DNA of 6,252 nucleotides, from the NCBI GenBank assembly GCA_006227085.1, contig SBFY01000065.1, positions 1-6,252 of the forward strand, read 5' to 3'. Both the position numbers and the translations under genes were made by a program. Positions within the stretch are counted from its first letter, which is position 1. Each line of letters begins with the position of its first letter. This document shows, one piece after another, positions 5,443 to 6,252 of this stretch. This stretch comes from Gammaproteobacteria bacterium (GTDB lineage Bacteria > Pseudomonadota > Gammaproteobacteria > Pseudomonadales > M0112). Below the pieces are notes generated by a model. That model was given only the letters and a program-made list of their open reading frames with translations, searched no databases and was not told where the DNA came from.

Positions 5443-6210
5443 TCAATAATAACTCTTCAGGTAGCGGGCAGCCCACTTGCGCAGGTTCTTGTCACCGGCA
5501 TTGTTGGCCGCGTCTTCGACCAGCGGCTTGTAGGCCGGGTCACTGGTCGCTGCCAGCGCTTTCAGCATGTGTGCCACGGCATCGGCATCTTCCTTGCCAT
5601 CGCCGGGGTTGGCCACGGCTTTTTTGGTTTCCTCAAACAGCACGCCCAGGATCTGGCTGTTGCGGATGCGCTCTTGATAGATGCGCTTGGCCGCAATGCG
5701 CTGCAACTCGCGCTCATTGCTTTTCAGCATGTTCACATAGCCGGTGTGCTCGATCGACAGCCCGCTCAAGGGCTGGCCGTTGCCGGCGATGATCGGGTTC
5801 CAGCGCTTGTGCTGGGCCAGCAACTCCAGCGCGGTGTTGGCGTGCTTGCGGGTGTTCTTGTGGCCGGCATTGGCAGCGACTTCTTCCAGCGACGCGCGGT
5901 ATTTATCGTTACCGGAATAGCCCAGGCCTTTTGCCATCCATGCGGCGTAGTTCGCGCCGTATTTGTCGACATCCATGTAACGGGCTTTCATGTTCTTCTC
6001 GATGATGTCGAACAGGCGTGGGTCCGACAGGCCCAGCCAGGCCAGGTCATCGGCAGCGCGAATGTGCTCTTCGCTGGACGGGCCGCTGAAAATCTTCACA
6101 TAACGGTCGACCAGTTCTTTCTGGCTGTTGGCCGCCTGCGCGACAGTGGCGGCCAGGCCGATCACGGCAATGGCCAGCACACGGGATACGGTATGCAATA
6201 GGTGCTTCAT
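5443..6210 (-). CDS. Exported HEAT-like repeat protein of unknown function
   Basis: The product is 255 residues with a classical Sec signal peptide: basic MKHLLHTVSR, hydrophobic VLAIAVIGLAATV, and an AQA cleavage site at 24-26. The mature periplasmic protein is alpha-helical and repetitive. The segment around 110-128 (EVAANAGHKNTRKHANTAL) closely matches 233-251 (DAANNAGDKNLRKWAARYL), and the residues before each also align (WMAKGLGYSGNDKY with HMLKALAATSDPAY). A related helix pair may lie at 50-75 (RAADDLAWLGLSDPRLFDII). This is the pattern of HEAT/ARM-type solenoids, which usually bind other proteins; no catalytic motif or lipobox is seen. ATG 6210-6208 is chosen because GGAGGG lies five nt upstream and the signal peptide starts there; the frame extends to 6243 without merit. 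It could be a PBS-lyase-type HEAT repeat relative. I do not recognise a named gene, and no link to the ketosynthase operon is shown beyond proximity. Confidence 0.88.
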   Translation of the reverse strand: MKHLLHTVSRVLAIAVIGLAATVAQAANSQKELVDRYVKIFSGPSSEEHIRAADDLAWLGLSDPRLFDIIEKNMKARYMDVDKYGANYAAWMAKGLGYSGNDKYRASLEEVAANAGHKNTRKHANTALELLAQHKRWNPIIAGNGQPLSGLSIEHTGYVNMLKSNERELQRIAAKRIYQERIRNSQILGVLFEETKKAVANPGDGKEDADAVAHMLKALAATSDPAYKPLVEDAANNAGDKNLRKWAARYLKSYY

Positions 6211-6215
6211 GGGGT

Positions 6216-6221
6216 CCCTCC
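6216..6221 (-). promoter_or_regulatory. Strong Shine-Dalgarno of the HEAT-repeat gene
   Basis: GGAGGG on the minus strand, five nt before ATG 6210-6208. It is the best ribosome site in the window and decides the start in favour of the signal peptide-bearing form over the upstream in-frame codon at 6243. Confidence 0.8.
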
Positions 6222-6234
6222 GGAGTGTTGGTTG

Positions 6235-6252
6235 CCCCGCCACCGGGCGGGG
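6235..6252. other. GC-rich hairpin at the window edge
   Basis: CCCCGCC (6235-6241) and GGCGGGG (6246-6252) form a 7-bp stem with an ACCG loop, 25 nt upstream of the HEAT-repeat gene start. The stem reaches the last base of the window, so its full extent is unknown. It may be the terminator of a gene beyond the edge or a leader hairpin; on the minus strand it is followed by GCAACC with no U-tract. Confidence 0.4.

Noticed and set aside
5056..6201. Long plus-strand open frame (381 codons) opposite the HEAT-repeat and methyltransferase genes
   Set aside because: It runs antisense across two well-supported genes and the terminator between them, and has no recognisable motif or ribosome site. High GC content keeps such antisense frames open.

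Overview
The window looks like GC-rich bacterial chromosome, most plausibly a proteobacterium (perhaps gammaproteobacterial). The basis is the codon use, the short Shine-Dalgarno sites, and the intergenic palindromes of the type GTCATTCCCGCGAAGGCGGG, which are common in that phylum. No finer taxonomic call is justified. All seven genes I can support lie on the minus strand, so the biological reading order runs from position 6252 down to 1.

Region by region, in transcription order: (1) 6210-5443 encodes an exported 255-residue protein with a signal peptide and HEAT-like internal repeats, followed by a strong hairpin at 5436-5405 that probably acts as a terminator. (2) 5273-4431 encodes a 280-residue class I SAM-dependent methyltransferase. 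(3) 4430-3969 is a gene-free stretch of about 460 bp packed with palindromic repeats (REP/REPIN-like) and an 18-bp tandem repeat. (4) 3968 to the window edge is a tight five-gene operon: ABC ATPase, ABC-2 type permease, acyl carrier protein, ketosynthase with an intact Cys-His-His triad, and the N-terminal 150 residues of a second ketosynthase-like protein cut by the window edge. Junctions in the operon are a 1-nt gap, a 14-nt gap, a 7-nt gap and a 4-nt ATGA overlap.

The operon reads as a type II (dissociated) fatty-acid or polyketide synthase core with its own exporter. The ACP would carry the growing chain. The ketosynthase and the second ketosynthase-like protein would form a KS/chain-length-factor heterodimer, because the second protein appears to have lost the active-site cysteine (His in my hand alignment). 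The ABC-2 transporter would move the product across the inner membrane. The upstream methyltransferase may modify the product, but it is separated by the repeat region and may be independently transcribed. KS/CLF/ACP sets of this kind are known from aryl-polyene, xanthomonadin and related pathways. Pairing the set directly with an ABC-2 exporter is the most interesting point here. Ketoreductase, dehydratase, phosphopantetheinyl transferase and starter-unit genes are not in the window and would be expected beyond position 1 if the pathway is a polyene-type one. The chemical product cannot be deduced from this window.
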